In this document: positions 51,398-62,336 of the stretch, piece after piece | Layout of the letters: the number at the start of each line of letters is the position of its first letter | Position numbering within the stretch: position 1 is the stretch's first letter | Assembly (NCBI GenBank): GCA_012845835.1 | Contig: JABAKD010000020.1 | Location: 2,118,936-2,182,935, forward strand | DNA: 64,000 bases | Reading direction: 5' to 3' | Source of the DNA: Undaria pinnatifida | Lineage: Eukaryota; Sar; Phaeophyceae; Laminariales; Alariaceae | Notes under the pieces: generated by a model | Told to the model about the DNA's origin: nothing | Database searches by the model: none | What the model saw: the letters and a program-made list of their open reading frames with translations, nothing else | Made by a program: the position numbers and the translations under genes

Positions 51398-53401
51398 CTG
51401 CGGTAAATTAACGCGACCAAAGCGACGATCAGGACGGAGCGACGGCACCACCAGTCACCGTGTTGATATCTGCGCTTGAGCATGGCCCAGGAGAAGAACC
51501 AATTCAAAGACACAAGGAATGCAGATGATAAGCAAATAATAATAAATAAATAAATAAATAAATTGGAATTAGAGTAGTATTTGCATCCTCCCGGTACACT
51601 ACGCACAACCGACAGCAGCATACCAGTAAAAAACTATCTGAGGCATATCCTTACCTTGGCACGTGCAAAAACAATCAAGGGAGAAAAATTCATATTTTCC
51701 GCCAAAAAAACAGGTACAATCAACAAGGGTGGTGCTAAAACCGATACTGCACATGGGTTGTCCCCCGCATAGGCAGGAGCGGCTGCTTTAAACGAAGATA
51801 CTCTTGTGGGCCAGCCAACCTATGCGCTGCACCGTAAGTCCTGCGTGTGGCATTCAAGTGCAAGACAAACACGAGAACAAGCTCTATCTGGAAGTAAGGA
51901 AGCAGTCAAGGAAGCAGTCCTACACCCACGCCGGTAGAATCGAACGTTCACCGTGACCCGTTGGAGAAAAGTTTTTCTCGGAGGGCCACAATCTTGAACG
52001 CGTTTACTGTACCACGGCGGCCTTCGGCGATTCGACAAATAACCCCTTCGGGACCCAGACACAGCGACAACCAAATGACAAGCATGGTCCTCTATGGCGT
52101 GAGCGCGCCGTACAAGTATATCGGGCAGAGCGCGTGCCGTGCCATTCCTTGCGTTGAAGTTCGGGTACTCCATCTATGATACCCGACCCCAGCAGCCCGG
52201 GTTACTTCATGTGTTACCTTTTCCCCCTTTGACATAGTTTCCCTCTCACGTCTCAAAGGGATTGGTCCAACTGCTAAATCCGAAGTGAAGCGCTGTTGGG
52301 CTTCATTTTCCACACAGCGAGTATGATAAAACGGCCAAGTTTGTCTCTTGTTTTGATCACGAAACAGGTGCACTCTTCTACACGTCGTCTTGGTTTATCG
52401 GACTTAAAGGGATGAGTCAGAAATAGTTTCGACATGTCCCGGTTTGGTGGTCTCTCAGTGGTGCTATATTGGGTTTTAACAGTACATATTCGTGCGGGTG
52501 GCAGCGGCACACCGCCAGTAAGCGCACAACACAAAATAGACGGGGATTCGGTCGTACGACAGGCAAACAGAAAATAAACTGCTTCTCGCCGCCGATTCAA
52601 GAATGAATCACAGCTGAGCTAGTAGTTACCATATCTTACCCTTAGTCCTTTAGTCCACTGGCATTGGATGAGTCACCAGCAAACGAACCAAACAAATGTG
52701 ACCTGTGACTTTTCGTTTGAGTCAGTACGGAAACGGTCAGGCAAAGCATCGTCGAAAAAACGCAAAATAGATCTCGGAACGGCCACTCGCTTAATGGACG
52801 CTCTAACACCACCTGGTCCGGTGACAGGGCAGGCTTCAGCGGTGCCCGCACCTTCGGGCCTGCCATCGGCACCGGTACCATCGATGGCGATGAGGTGATG
52901 CGCCATGAGTTGCTGAAGAACTTTCTCTGTGCTAGCAGCGTGGTTGTACTATCAATAGGTGTCGCCGGGAAATACGTACCTCGTATCAAACAAGCCCTCC
53001 GATAAACGAGGGAACCCAAGTGCGAAACTAGTTGGATGGTTGGCACCGCCGCACGTAGCTACAATACCAGGTACCTAAATAGATGGCGACTTCTAGTCAG
53101 CCAACTCACAGCCCTAGAGATCGACCAATCAGCAGCAGCTGGTTTGGACCAAATATTTCGAGAAGCATTTGGTGAGGTGTGAGCGCCAGACGGCGAGCCT
53201 ATTATTAGGCGTTTTCAACCTAATCCAAACCTCCGATGCCGTACGTATTTGCCCCATGTTTTCGGTTTTCGACAGGTGGCCGGACAACAAGATCACGTCC
53301 CCACGTGCACGTATTGTACGAGTGCCAATAAAAAATTTGAGGTCGTGGCAACTTCTATAAAAAGTACATCAATAATGCTGTCATCTGTCTTTGAATTGTA
53401 G
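51398..53401. other. No firmly supported gene
   Basis: Contains an (aata)n run at 51535-51561. At 52725-52892 (+) an open stretch with an acceptor-like start (gtttgagtcag) encodes RKRSGKASSKKRKIDLGT and then a Pro/Ala-rich tail. It could be an exon, but its phase does not fit the next candidate. Confidence 0.4.
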
Positions 53402-53499
53402 GCTTTGCCCCCTCGGTAGCATCTTCACCCAAGGCTGGGTACAAGGGCACGGTTGACGTCCACACCACACTCCTCACCCAGCAAATTAAACCACCGCAG
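53402..53499 (+). CDS. Candidate internal exon, gene unknown
   Basis: The stretch is bounded by the acceptor tgaattgtag and the donor gtattg. One frame is open throughout: FAPSVASSPKAGYKGTVDV then HTTLLTQQIKPPQ. Neighbouring exons were not found, so this rests only on splice signals and composition. Confidence 0.35.
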
Positions 53500-53597
53500 G
53501 TATTGAGCTCGCGCCTAATTACCATCAAATGCCAACACGGCAGCATGCACAAAGCGATACGATACGAGCAATCAATTCATATCATATAGTATCATAT

Positions 53598-53955
53598 CAT
53601 GGCCGCTCACCCCGGTGGCCTACTTCAGCGGTTACCCTCGAACGCTACCGTTAATAGAGTTGATCCTGGAGTTTCAAGCCCGCGAGGGTGGGACTTTATA
53701 TTTAATCTACGAAAAAAAAACAAGGAATCAGCTGCTGAGAGCGCTTAGCACCGTGGGTAGGCGCACTTCGATGCGAGTCAGCGAGGGAAAGAAGCGCTGA
53801 GGTTTTCTCGCGAAAAACGGGAAGGCGCGTGCCGTAGTATGGAGGGGGGAGAAGAGCCTGCGTAGTGACCCCGGATCTGAGCTACGACTAGGGAGGGAGA
53901 ATAAAAAATGCGAAGATATAGACGGGATGAGCAAAAAAAAGAAAAAAAGTACACT
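53598..53955 (+). mobile_element. tRNA-derived SINE, copy 2
   Basis: Shares head and body with copy 1: gccgctcacc.cggtg, cagctgctgagagcgcttagc, gtgggtaggcgcac, gcgagtcagcgaggga and ccggatctgagct. The tail is A-rich (aaaaaaaagaaaaaaag). About 12 kb separates the two copies, which are diverged. Confidence 0.75.
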
Positions 53956-55566
53956 TGAAAAAGGGCTGTTCTTGATACCACCCGCCGGCACAACACAGAC
54001 TAAACGTACAAAATGCGTGTGCGTCACATTAAACTGTGATTTCCTCCAGAACACCAAGTGCCCGTGCTGATGTCCCATTAGCTTTCTGGTCACAAACAAC
54101 GAGAAAGGCACTTACACCGCAAATAAAGGGGTTTGACCATGCAATGCCAAGCATACTGAATACGACAATGGAACATACACAAATCAGCACACACCACAAA
54201 CTCACTGTAAAATGTCGATGCCTTCGGGGGCCACCCTCGGCACTTCTTTGGCCTTTCAGACTACTCTCAGCTCTTAATTGTCGAGGGGGAAACTATTTTT
54301 TCCGGAACGATCCCTGGACCTGCCTGGACTGCTGTTTCCCCCCCCTTTTTTTCGTTCATGTTTGAACCTGCTTCCTCGCACACCATGAGGTGAAGGCCCA
54401 AACCAAGCTCCGATAACCACAGGATCTACGTACCGCAAGCACAGCAGAACAACCAGCAATCGGCCCTGCACAAAACAGCATAGTAGATACAGCAGTATGA
54501 TCGTGTCGACCAGACAGCAGAGTGCGACACCGCAAGCAAGCAGACAATAACAAGTGCTGCTGCCAAGAGCCACCATATACGAGTGTTTTAAGTTTCCTTT
54601 TTTCCTCTTTGTTGCTGTTCTTGGAATAATGCGTAAAAGCCACCATAAACTTTACGTTTTCCAAGTATCGCTGATACTCAGCCCTGTGATGGATCGCCGT
54701 TTAGACGTAACATACTTTTTTAGAATGCAATATTTAATGGCCGCGGGGGATCCCTAAGCCATATTTTGTCAAGTAGGCGCGAGTAGGTGTTTCGCCTAAA
54801 AATACATTTGACTTGGAAATAAAGCTAAGAGTGTTACAAGCAAGATCCACTTTTCTCGGATCACGAAGGCTGACGAGAAATTGAAAAAATCGGAGATTTT
54901 TCGCCCTTTTTCCAGCCCAATACTCGACTTCTTCAAACGGCGACGAAGATTCCCCGCCCGCACTTTTTTCGGACACGAATGCAGCCTTCACTTGACGAAA
55001 TCACCTCGTGAGTCATTGTTGGTTGCCTACGACTGCTGCCCGCTGCACCCGACGCCCTCACGCGCCTCAAAGTGAAAGTGGCTAGATTCCGCGGGCGGTG
55101 GTTGCTTGTGGCGAGACGTCGCTGTCCTCAAGTAAAGTGCAAACGTTCAGTTGGGGGTTGTTTCTTTGTCCCACTTTGTGCCTTCTGAAGGTCGACTATT
55201 TTCTACCACTGCAGCACCCCAAAGTCGAGGTATAGACCTCCTTTGAAAAACTGCGGACGGCCAATCAGAATAGAATCACGAGCTGCTGTGGATGCAACAC
55301 TATGCGTAAAGACACGTTGTCTGAGGCACCCTGTAGTTGGGGTCGGAACGCCAGCGTGTTAGAAATGCGGCGTAACTGGCTGCACCAAACAAATACCTAC
55401 ATGGTAGAACTTAGAGTTAGTCGAAACCCCGGGGATGGGGGGTGGTTTAAGATCCCCCGCGGCCTAAAGGTGTGACTGACATGACCCAAAACAGCTGTCT
55501 CTTCGCTGCCACTTTAACCGCTGTTGCCGTGGTGTGTGTTTTATTAAACTGCTTCTCCGCCCATAG
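53956..55566. other. No supported gene
   Basis: Open frames such as 54734-54991 (-) have plausible composition but no splice context or known motif. Confidence 0.4.
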
Positions 55567-55941
55567 ACATCCAGCAAAAACGGTGTCCTTGCCGATTCGT
55601 CATCCTACAGAGACAAAAGTTTTGTGCGAGTAGTCACAAACTTCGAAAAAGACACCGGTTTACATCGCAAGTACTACATCAAGACAAAAAGCACATACTG
55701 GCATATACCAGGGCAACCCCTTTTTGCACGACGATCGTCCAAAGAAAAAGTGCACGACTCCAAAACGCCTCCTGAACCACACACCCAGAAACCTGAACCA
55801 CACACCCAGAAACCCTTGTTCAAATCAGAAACACAACGTGAGTACCAAGGCACGATTACCGCACGCATCACAGCCCCCACACCGCCACAAGGATCAAGCA
55901 GCACGCGCAAATCAGACGAAACACAGCAGGCATGTCTCTGA
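55567..55941 (+). CDS. Hypothetical exon with WW-like segment
   Basis: After the acceptor ccgcccatag the frame is open for 124 codons to a stop at 55941. It encodes SFVRVVTNFEKDTGLHRKYY then IKTKSTYWHIPGQPLFARRS, loosely like a WW domain (YY...STYW..PGQ), followed by a duplicated PEPHTQK unit. It overlaps the ankyrin gene start in another frame. It may be the 3' exon of a separate gene. Confidence is low. Confidence 0.35.
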   Translation, partial: TSSKNGVLADSSSYRDKSFVRVVTNFEKDTGLHRKYYIKTKSTYWHIPGQPLFARRSSKEKVHDSKTPPEPHTQKPEPHTQKPLFKSETQREYQGTITARITAPTPPQGSSSTRKSDETQQACL

Positions 55942-57655
55942 TGGATGTTGCCATCGCGATGGTGGCTCGTAGTGCAAGCGCTGACACCGACGTGCGATCC
56001 GAGCACCAGCAGAAGCACCAACGGCCGAATCATCGGGAGGCGGCACGAGCAACCGCAGGAGCGACAGCAGGAGAGGCCGCAGAGGAACAGGTGAGGATAG
56101 AAGTGTGTCCCGTGAGATCACGTTCGACGACGTGCACCCCGTGAACTGAGACTGCTGTGTCGCCGATGTGGATGACGCCTTGTTGCTGTGGAATCATGTG
56201 GGCTGAAGAAAATTTAAAATTGAAAAAGCAGATTTTGTCATGTGTATGGACTCTACATTGTACAAAAGTGATGAAGGCCTGGTACGTTCGTTTTGTGTAG
56301 CAAATATTAAATCTCTGCTAAGTCCTTCCTCTCGCAAAACCTGCTGGATGTAGAGGCATCATGGCAAATTCATCCACACGACCCGCCCGCCGTGTTTCCA
56401 CCCATGATATTGGCCCATGTTGGAACTGTATTTTTGTTTTCAGGTGCTGCACAACCCGGACGTGCGTGCGGAGATCATTGCCTTCGTGGGCGGGCGGCAG
56501 CTGCAAGCGTATAAATTTGTAGGGAGGGTTTCAATGCGGTGGCGAAACACATTTTTCGAAGGGATACCACGGGAAACCGCGAGCTCCGCTATCGTGACGT
56601 CGGTTCCTCGCACGATGGAGGCGTTGGGCTTAGGTTGGAAGCCGGGCAACGGAGCACTGAAATGTGCCGCAGGAGAGGGGAATATCGAAGTACTGAATCT
56701 GTTGCTGGAATCGGAAGTACTGAAAGACGCACGTGACTTGGGCGAGTGGGGCGATGGAGTGTTCGCAGCTGCTGCGGAGGCCGGGCACACTCACGTTCTG
56801 AAGTTCTTGATCGTTGCCGGCTGCTATAAGGACCAGATGGGATTGAAGGCCTTAGAAGTCGCCGTTGAGTCGGGTAGTGCGGCCATGCTAGACTGCTGCG
56901 ACATCTCTGACCTACGTCATTCCGAAAATGGATTTGTTCTGGACGAGCAGCGCGTGGAGGCCGAGGCTATTGTGACCCCTCCTCTTAAAGAGGCGATAGC
57001 AAGCAGAGACTTGGAAATGGTGCGGTCTCTTTCGCATTTCGTGGGGGCTGCCGGGGAAAGCGGGGGATGGATGCGCGACCAAGTTCTGGAGTTTGCGGAA
57101 GATGGCGACATGGAGATGCTGCTATGCCTGGAGGATATGATCATGTGTGGGCGATATGAAGGGTTGTTCTTGGACACGTTCTGGACAGCGGTCGAACATG
57201 GCCGGTTTAGCGCGGTGGCCCAATTGTTGACTTGGTGGTCAGGAGTACCTCCTCACATGCGCGCTGAAACGGGCGGCCAGCAACTTGTCCCGGACGGCGT
57301 CCTGGTCATGGTAGCCAGACTCGGACATTTGGGAATGTTGCGGTGGTGCAAAACAAACTTTCCCTTAGTTTCCCGGGGCTTCTGCCTGTATTGCGCTTCG
57401 GTGGACGGCTGGTCGCGTGTACCCGCCGACGCCGCTGGCGCCGGGCATGTCGATTTAGTTTTGTGGTGCCTCGATAACGGGTGGGAATATGACGAGAGTT
57501 GGATGGAAGCCGCTGCGAAGGAGGGACGTTCGCATGTCATTGCGGCGTTGGTGGGGAGGGGTTTCGCCTGCCAGGTGCAAGTTGAACAGGCAGCGAGGTG
57601 TGACGAGGGTATGGAACGGTATCTTGCTGATCTTCTGCCTTGCGAGTGGCATTAA
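55932..57655 (+). CDS. Ankyrin-repeat protein, left palindrome arm
   Basis: Two exons join in phase 0 to 456 residues: 55932-56090 (donor gtgagg) and 56444-57655 (acceptor tttgttttcag). The N-terminus is Ala/Arg/Gln-rich. At the junction VLHNPDVRAEIIAFVGGRQL and FVGRVSMRWRNTF form an F-box-like helical segment. About nine degenerate ankyrin repeats follow, for example ALKCAAGEGNIEVLNLLLES, VFAAAAEAGHTHVLKFLIVA, GAGHVDLVLWCLDNGW and AAAKEGRSHVIAALVGRG. Large families of such proteins occur in brown algae and other stramenopiles; they are protein-binding scaffolds of unknown targets. The start could lie further upstream. An identical copy occupies the other arm. Confidence 0.75.
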
Positions 57656-58290
57656 AAATCCGTACTTGTCGTGCCGCGCAAAGGTTTGCGCTGCTGTTTC
57701 AAGGTCGCGTGGCTACAGGTATTTTTAGATTGAAAACCTGCTGCGTTGTGATCGTCGTTGAGGGAAGACGGGGCCCAAGAGACGTGAAAAGAGACGTGAA
57801 AACGCACGCGTGCATGGCGATCCATGCGTAAGGCTAGATGTTCGGAGGGAGGGACCGTCAAGGTGCTGGGTTCCTCGAGGAGATGAGGTTCTCGAGTCCT
57901 CTCTCGTTGCGCTTGCGATGTGCGGCAGACGTGCCCTCGAGCACAACACCTCAACACCAATCACCCGAAATGCTAAATGGCGCTCCTTATTAACGTGGTA
58001 ATTTCGAACGGTCTGCTGGCTTTCAACTCGTACCCCCTTTATCACACACCCCGTTTACCACCGGTGGAAAATCACCATCCAATCACATCCAATGACCCCC
58101 ACACCGCTTGAGGACGGCGATGACATGAAATCATCCACCCAAACACGCTATGTGGCAGTCCATCACCTTGGATGTAGATCCACAGGGGGGGGGGGGGTCG
58201 ACCAACACCAAACGCGAAATCCGCTGAGCAGCACGATGCCATCGGCCTCCAACTTCGTTTAACTTCCCTCGTGGTCGTGCACGAACACGT
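57656..58290. other. Non-coding part of the left arm
   Basis: No gene. Has a (G)13 run at 58185-58197, mirrored by (C)13 at about 61795-61807. Confidence 0.5.
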
Positions 58291-59862
58291 CTAAACAGGA
58301 AAGAACAGGAAACCGGCAACCTCACCAACGTTTTCAATGGCCTTGCGCGCGTCCCCTAAGCAGTGCCCCGCCGGATTCGATGCTAGACCGCTGCTACTAC
58401 CTTGACTTCTAGCGGCTGGTTGGCGCTCAGCTTGTGGGTTGCCAACCACAGCCCCCTCTCCCGAAGAAATCCTCGCCGCGGCGTTGAGGCTACTCTCGAA
58501 AGTCTGTACGATGGCACGCAGAGTGTCAGGGGGGACCAGCTGCACCCCAGAGCTCACGGCCGCACGGGTCCTCTTCAACATCTCAACGTACAGGAGCCGG
58601 CGTTCCTGGCTACTCTGCCCTGTCTGCGCATCCCTCCTCTGCAGAGTACACTCTATGGTGGCGTTCTCCGGGATTGCTGGGATTGCTTGCCAAGTGTCAA
58701 CCATCGCTACGGTAGGAGCGCGTACTTGGTTTTCGTCGGACGCGCCGGCGTGGTTCCGCGCTACCATCCATTGCGGTTTGCACTCTGGTGGCCAAGCCTC
58801 TAGTTCCCTTAGGCCATTCTCTGTTAGCCAATGCCTGTTGAGTATGCCTACATGGAATTTGAACTTCGGGGTCAAACGCATGGCCTGCCAAAAGTGCCGA
58901 CAACATAGACCGAGCTCTTGCAGTGTACGGCACGAGCAGACGTGACTGCCATCCTCCATACTGCACACTATGTACTGCATCTCTCGGCCCTGACGGCTCT
59001 CAACGACGACGGCGACCGTCTCGACGCTTACCATCAAGTCGCCCAGGAACTCTAGTTTCCCTAGTGCTGAGAAACGTTCCGCCCCCTCAAGCACTTTGTT
59101 ACCACCACCACAAAAAATGGCGGCGGCGTCCATCTCTTGGGTCATGAACCTAAGCGGCCACTGCCCAAGCCCGTAACGGATGGGGGCCATGAACCTCTCC
59201 CCAAACCGCACCCCGCCAATGTCCTGAAGCTCAACAGCTGGAAGGGCGAGCCGAGCGCTGCGAAATTTCGCCCGATCTTCCTGAGCCTCGAGTGTTCCCT
59301 CGAAGAACTCAAAGACCCCTTGCAAAGAAGTCATCGCGCCGCAGACTTTCTTCATGATTTTGTTGATACCTGCCGCGGTTGGCAGGCGTGCCGAACATGG
59401 TTCGGTGGGTTGTCACAACATTGCATGAAGTGGAGAACAAGTACATAGGACAGACATCGATGGACGTCTACCACTCTTTCCAGAGGGCAGAGCAAAAAGA
59501 AGTTGAGGAAATGGGTCGCCAGCGTCGCTATTCCTAGTGTGGGCGCTGCAAAAGTATACAAGCACGCAACATGCAGCAGTGGACACGTGGCCGTGGTCGC
59601 CCCGACGAACACCGAAGCACAAAGCATACTCCGATACATGCTGACCACGCAAGGGCCCACCTTCGACTCGGCTGGAGGTGAAGGACGAAATACTGAACTT
59701 CAGCACAGAGAAAGCAGCTGCCCAGCGATGACGGTCCTTGTACAGAGTGTGCCGCAAGTACCCCTCCGCCTTCGGGTATTTCTCGACCAGCTCTTCGAAC
59801 GATTCCTCGAACCCGGACTCCGACAGCAGGCCGCGCATCTTCAGGAAGTCTCCGAAGAAAGC
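58291..59862 (-). pseudogene. MULE/FAR1-like transposase, 3' half, left arm
   Basis: Exons 59862-59661 and 59369-58291 join in frame (donor gtgggc, acceptor cgcggcag) to 426 residues. The first exon is preceded by the acceptor ctacactcatag, so earlier exons are missing. It encodes FFGDFLKMRG, ELVEKYPKAEGYLRHTLYKD, RHRWAAAF and SSRVEG, continuing INKIMKKVCGAMTSL, the C-terminal part of Mutator-like transposases. A SWIM zinc finger follows at VCSCRTLQELGLCCRHFW (CxC...CxH). The N-terminal catalytic part with the first two Asp residues is absent, because the palindrome axis falls in the preceding intron. The product cannot be an active transposase. Confidence 0.8.
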
Positions 59863-60089
59863 CTATGAGTGTAGTGGGTGGGGTTACAGACAGCGACGAC
59901 GGCAGCTGCCCAGCGATGACGGTCCTTGTACAGAGTGTGCCGCAAGTACCCCTCCGCCTTCGGGTATTTCTCGACCAGCTCTTCGAACGATTCCTCGAAC
60001 TCGGACTCCGACAGCCGGCCGCGCATCTTCAGGAAGTCTCCGAAGAAAGCCTATGAGTGTAGTGGGTGGGGTTACAGACAGCGACGACG
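59714..60089 (-). repeat. Two tandem 188-bp units at the palindrome axis
   Basis: 59714-59901 and 59902-60089 are near-identical direct copies covering the end of the transposase intron and part of its exon. The right arm holds one inverted copy (about 60091-60278). Confidence 0.95.
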
Positions 60090-60100
60090 GCCATCGTCGC
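60081..60100. repeat. Axis of the palindrome
   Basis: gcgacga-cggcca-tcgtcgc: the two arms meet with a spacer of at most 6 bases, around 60090/60091. Confidence 0.9.
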
Positions 60101-60130
60101 TGTCTGTAACCCCACCCACTACACTCACAG

Positions 60131-61701
60131 GCTTTCTTCGGAGACTTCCTGAAGATGCGCGGCCGGCTGTCGGAGTCCGGGTTCGAGGAATCGTTCGAAG
60201 AGCTGGTCAAGAAATACCCGAAGGCGGAGGGTACTTGCGGCACACTCTGTACAAGGACCGTCATCGCTGGGCAGCTGCTTTCTCTGTGCTGAAGTTCAGT
60301 ATTTCGTCCTTCACCTCCAGCCGAGTCGAAGGTGGGCCCTTGCGTGGTCAGCATGTATCGGAGTATGCTTTGTGCTTCGGTGTTCGTCGGGGCGACCACG
60401 GCCACGTGTCCACTGCTGCATGTTGCGTGCTTGTATACTTTTGCAGCGTCCATACTAGGAATAGCGACGCTGGCGACCCATTTCCTCAACTTCTTTTTGC
60501 TCTGCCCTCTGAAAAGAGTGGTAGACGTCCATCGATGTCTGTCCTATGTACTTGTTCTCCACTTCATGCAATGTTGTGACAGCCCACCGAACCATGTTCG
60601 GCACGCCTGCCAACCGCGGCAGGTATCAACAAAATCATGAAGAAAGTCTGCGGCGCGATGACTTCTTTGCAAGGGGTCTTTGAGTTCTTCGAGGGAACAC
60701 TCGAGGCTCAGGAAGATCGGGCGAAATTTCGCAGCGCTCGGCTCGCCCTTCCAGCTGTTGAGCTTCAGGACATTGGCGGGGTGCGGTTTGGGGAGAGGTT
60801 CATGGCCCCCATCCGTTACGGGCTTGGGCAGTGGCCGCTTAGGTTCATGACCCAAGAGATGGACGCCGCCGCCATTTTTTGTGGTGGTGGTAACAAAGTG
60901 CTTGAGGGAGCGGAACGTTTCTCAGCACTAGGGAAACTAGAGTTCCTGGGCGACTTGATGGTAAGCGTCGAGACGGTCGCCGTCGTCGTTGAGAGCCGTC
61001 AGGGCCGAGAGATGCAGTACATAGTGTGCAGTATGGAGGATGGCAGTCACGTCTGCTCGTGCCGTACACTGCAAGAGCTCGGTCTATGTTGTCGGCACTT
61101 TTGGCAGGCCATGCGTTTGACCCCGAAGTTCAAATTCCATGTAGGCATACTCAACAGGCATTGGCTAACAGAGAATGGCCTAAGGGAACTAGAGGCTTGG
61201 CCACCAGAGTGCAAACCGCAATGGATGGTAGCGCGGAACCACGCCGGCGCGTCCGACGAAAACCAAGTACGCGCTCCCACCGTAGCGATGGTTGACACTT
61301 GGCAAGCAATCCCAGCAATCCCGGAGAACGCCACCATAGAGTGTACTCTGCAGAGGAGGGATGCGCAGACAGGGCAGAGTAGCCAGGAACGCCGGCTCCT
61401 GTACGTTGAGATGTTGAAGAGGACCCGTGCGGCCGTGAGCTCTGGGGTGCAGCTGGTCCCCCCTGACACTCTGCGTGCCATCGTACAGACTTTCGAGAGT
61501 AGCCTCAACGCCGCGGCGAGGATTTCTTCGGGAGAGGGGGCTGTGGTTGGCAACCCACAAGCTGAGCGCCAACCAGCCGCTAGAAGTCAAGGTAGTAGCA
61601 GCGGTCTAGCATCGAATCCGGCGGGGCACTGCTTAGGGGACGCGCGCAAGGCCATTGAAAACGTTGGTGAGGTTGCCGGTTTCCTGTTCTTTCCTGTTTA
61701 G
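60131..61701 (+). pseudogene. MULE/FAR1-like transposase, 3' half, right arm, frameshifted
   Basis: Exons 60131-60331 and 60623-61701 correspond to the left copy; the second exon encodes the same 354-residue SWIM-finger part. In the first exon the left copy reads gaggggtac and this one gagggtac, so one G is missing near 60228 and the frame is broken. The upstream acceptor is cactcacag. The 5' part of the gene is missing here too. Confidence 0.8.
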
Positions 61702-62336
61702 ACGTGTTCGTGCACGACCACGAGGGAAGTTAAACGAAGTTGGAGGCCGATGGCATCGTGCTGCTCAGCGGATTTCGCGTTTGGTGTTGGTCGACCCCCC
61801 CCCCCCCTGTGGATCTACATCCAAGGTGATGGACTGCCACATAGCGTGTTTGGGTGGATGATTTCATGTCATCGCCGTCCTCAAGCGGTGAGGGGGTCAT
61901 TGGATGTGATTGGATGGTGATTTTCCACCGGTGGTAAACGGGGTGTGTGATAAAGGGGGTACGAGTTGAAAGCCAGCAGACCGTTCGAAATTACCACGTT
62001 AATAAGGAGCGCCATTTAGCATTTCGGGTGATTAGTGTTGAGGTGTTGTGCTCGAGGGCACGTCTGCCGCACATCGCAAGCGCAACGAGAGAGGACTCGA
62101 GAACCTCATCTCCTCGAGGAACCCAGCACCTTGACGGTCCCTCCCTCCGAACATCTAGCCTTACGCATGGATCGCCATGCACGCGTGCGTTTTCACGTCT
62201 CTTTTCACGTCTCTTGGGCCCCGTCTTCCCTCAACGACGATCACAACGCAGCAGGTTTTCAATCTAAAAATACCTGTAGCCACGCGACCTTGAAACAGCA
62301 GCGCAAACCTTTGCGCGGCACGACAAGTACGGATTT
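61702..62336. other. Non-coding part of the right arm
   Basis: Mirror of 57656-58290; no gene. Confidence 0.5.

Larger units (their letters stand above)
55992..60089 (+). repeat. Left arm of giant palindrome
   Basis: Base by base this arm is the reverse complement of 60091-64000. Outer positions add up to 119992 (55992 pairs with 64000, 57655 with 62337, 58291 with 61701). The arm contains an ankyrin gene and a truncated transposase. It carries one 188-bp tandem unit more than the right arm. Whether the palindrome extends left of 55992 cannot be seen because the partner sequence would lie beyond the window. Confidence 0.97.

Noticed and set aside
58402..58945. Open frames antisense to the transposase, and antisense to the ankyrin gene
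   Set aside because: Same-length mirror frames come from the high GC content opposite real coding sequence; no splice signals or domains.
59926..60579. 217- and 201-codon open frames crossing the palindrome axis
   Set aside because: They join sense transposase sequence with its antisense mirror and intron; they are by-products of the inverted repeat.
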